Source: Bradyrhizobium sp. SZCCT0148
GTDB lineage: Bacteria; Pseudomonadota; Alphaproteobacteria; Rhizobiales; Xanthobacteraceae
Direction: 5' to 3'
Length of the DNA: 64,000 bases
NCBI RefSeq assembly: GCF_018129985.1
Contig: NZ_JAFCKT010000001.1
Location: 1,671,247-1,735,246 of the forward strand
The position numbers were made by a program, and so were the translations under genes. Shown one piece after another: positions 63,380-64,000 of the stretch. Each line of letters begins with the position of its first letter. Position 1 is the stretch's first letter. Below the pieces are notes generated by a model, which had not been told where the DNA came from, searched no databases, and saw only the letters and a list, made by a program, of their open reading frames with translations.

Positions 63380-63670
63380 CTAGGAGCCGCCCTTCGTCGA
63401 TGCAATTTCACGGCGCACAGCGTTCCCCAAATCTATACTCAGGCGTGCCCTTGCCTCCGATGGATCTTGAGCCTGCGCGACGAACGGCACCTTCGGCAGA
63501 ACAATGGTAAGCACCCGCAAAATAGCGCCTTGCTCCAATGATTGTCCCTCATCGTTAGGATCGTCCGGGGTGAGAGCCATCTTCTTCATTCTCTCCCAGA
63601 TACCGGCGGTGTGGTCCTCCAACGCCACAATCGCTTCCTGCATCTGCTCGTCGGTAAAGAACGTGCCCAT
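63380..63670 (-). CDS. Hypothetical soluble protein
   Basis: 96 residues, mostly helical by composition: MGTFFTDEQMQEAIVALEDH, a middle part with ALTPDDPNDEGQSLEQGAILRV, and a second helical block (DPSEARARLSIDLGNAVRRE). No membrane segment or signal. It precedes the coupled pair on the same strand by about 60 bases. Unrecognised. Confidence 0.55.
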   Translation of the reverse strand: MGTFFTDEQMQEAIVALEDHTAGIWERMKKMALTPDDPNDEGQSLEQGAILRVLTIVLPKVPFVAQAQDPSEARARLSIDLGNAVRREIASTKGGS

Positions 63671-63691
63671 AAGAGAGTCTCCGCGCGCAAT

Positions 63692-63934
63692 TTAGACAGG
63701 ATAACGCCACTTCAGAGCGCGCCGCAGGACAAGCAAGGCCACGATGACTGCACCAACAGTGAACCACACGAAGAGCGGCACCGGTGATTGATGGTGGATG
63801 TGGGCTATGTACATCACAAGTGCCAACAGAACGAGCACCAGCGCGTTCGACAACCAATAAAAGGGCGAGCGCAAGAGTCCGGTTGACGCAAGTTCTGTAG
63901 CCCTTTCAGTCGCCCGCCTAGGACGTGGACTCAA
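63692..63934 (-). CDS. Hypothetical small membrane protein
   Basis: 80 residues with two hydrophobic segments (PFYWLSNALVLVLLALVMYIA and LFVWFTVGAVIVALLVL) after a basic N-terminus (MSPRPRRATER), ending RRALKWRYPV. Only a TTG start is available in this frame, so the N-terminus is uncertain. 21 bases before the soluble-protein gene on the same strand, probably the first gene of this small run. Confidence 0.5.
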   Translation of the reverse strand: MSPRPRRATERATELASTGLLRSPFYWLSNALVLVLLALVMYIAHIHHQSPVPLFVWFTVGAVIVALLVLRRALKWRYPV

Positions 63935-64000
63935 ACCGCACCCATAGGCGGGTTGCGGCTAACAATACGGCGGCCAGGAAATTGCGAGCGGTCTTGTCGT

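Overview
The window is GC-rich alphaproteobacterial chromosome and looks most like Bradyrhizobium or a close relative. The grounds are the acpXL/fabZ/fabF/fabF/lpxXL cluster for the very-long-chain acyl group of lipid A (a Rhizobiales trait), tandem kup genes, a DUF2865 secreted protein, and intergenic hairpin repeats of the kind I associate with Bradyrhizobium and Rhodopseudomonas. No rRNA, tRNA, CRISPR array, intact transposase or phage gene was seen.

Positions 1-15427 hold an apparent reductive nicotinate-degradation locus. A divergent promoter near 10.1-10.3 kb separates nicAB (Mo/2Fe-2S hydroxylase with a three-heme cytochrome c tail) from a long leftward operon. That operon runs 6-hydroxynicotinate reductase, UPF0280 protein, DUF1185 (AA_synth) protein, branched-chain-type ABC transporter (binding protein, fused LivH-LivM permease, LivG, LivF) and a MarR regulator. 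The next enzyme, enamidase, is cut by the left edge. Two related palindromes (TTYGTRTACRAA) flank the divergent promoter, and a longer relative precedes an extradiol dioxygenase gene convergent with nicB.

Positions 15.8-23.8 kb carry a HerA-type ATPase, an AhpD-like protein, MgtC, a frameshifted P-type cation ATPase convergent with mgtC, a ParB-like protein and several very small genes. Positions 23.9-28.2 kb are the acpXL-lpxXL cluster. It is followed by a rhodanese-aminotransferase-polyamine binding protein operon, two kup genes and motAB. Positions 37-52.5 kb are mostly housekeeping: RraA-like protein, pssA-psd, an Atm1-type exporter, a LOG protein, a cysS-(37 aa)-GNAT-cimA-VOC operon, and an operon of class II DAHP synthase, dgkA and nadE.

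Positions 52.7-55.1 kb are degenerate: a frameshifted alpha/beta hydrolase, a region with no credible gene holding a strongly structured repeat, two copies of a 32-33 bp repeat, and a 5'-truncated second hydrolase. After that come a DUF1349 gene, a two-domain HD/HD-GYP protein, a membrane/TerC/TerB-like cluster, a MOSC-ferredoxin reductase-ferredoxin fusion with a thioredoxin-fold neighbour, and finally four small genes in visibly more AT-rich DNA whose function I cannot recognise.
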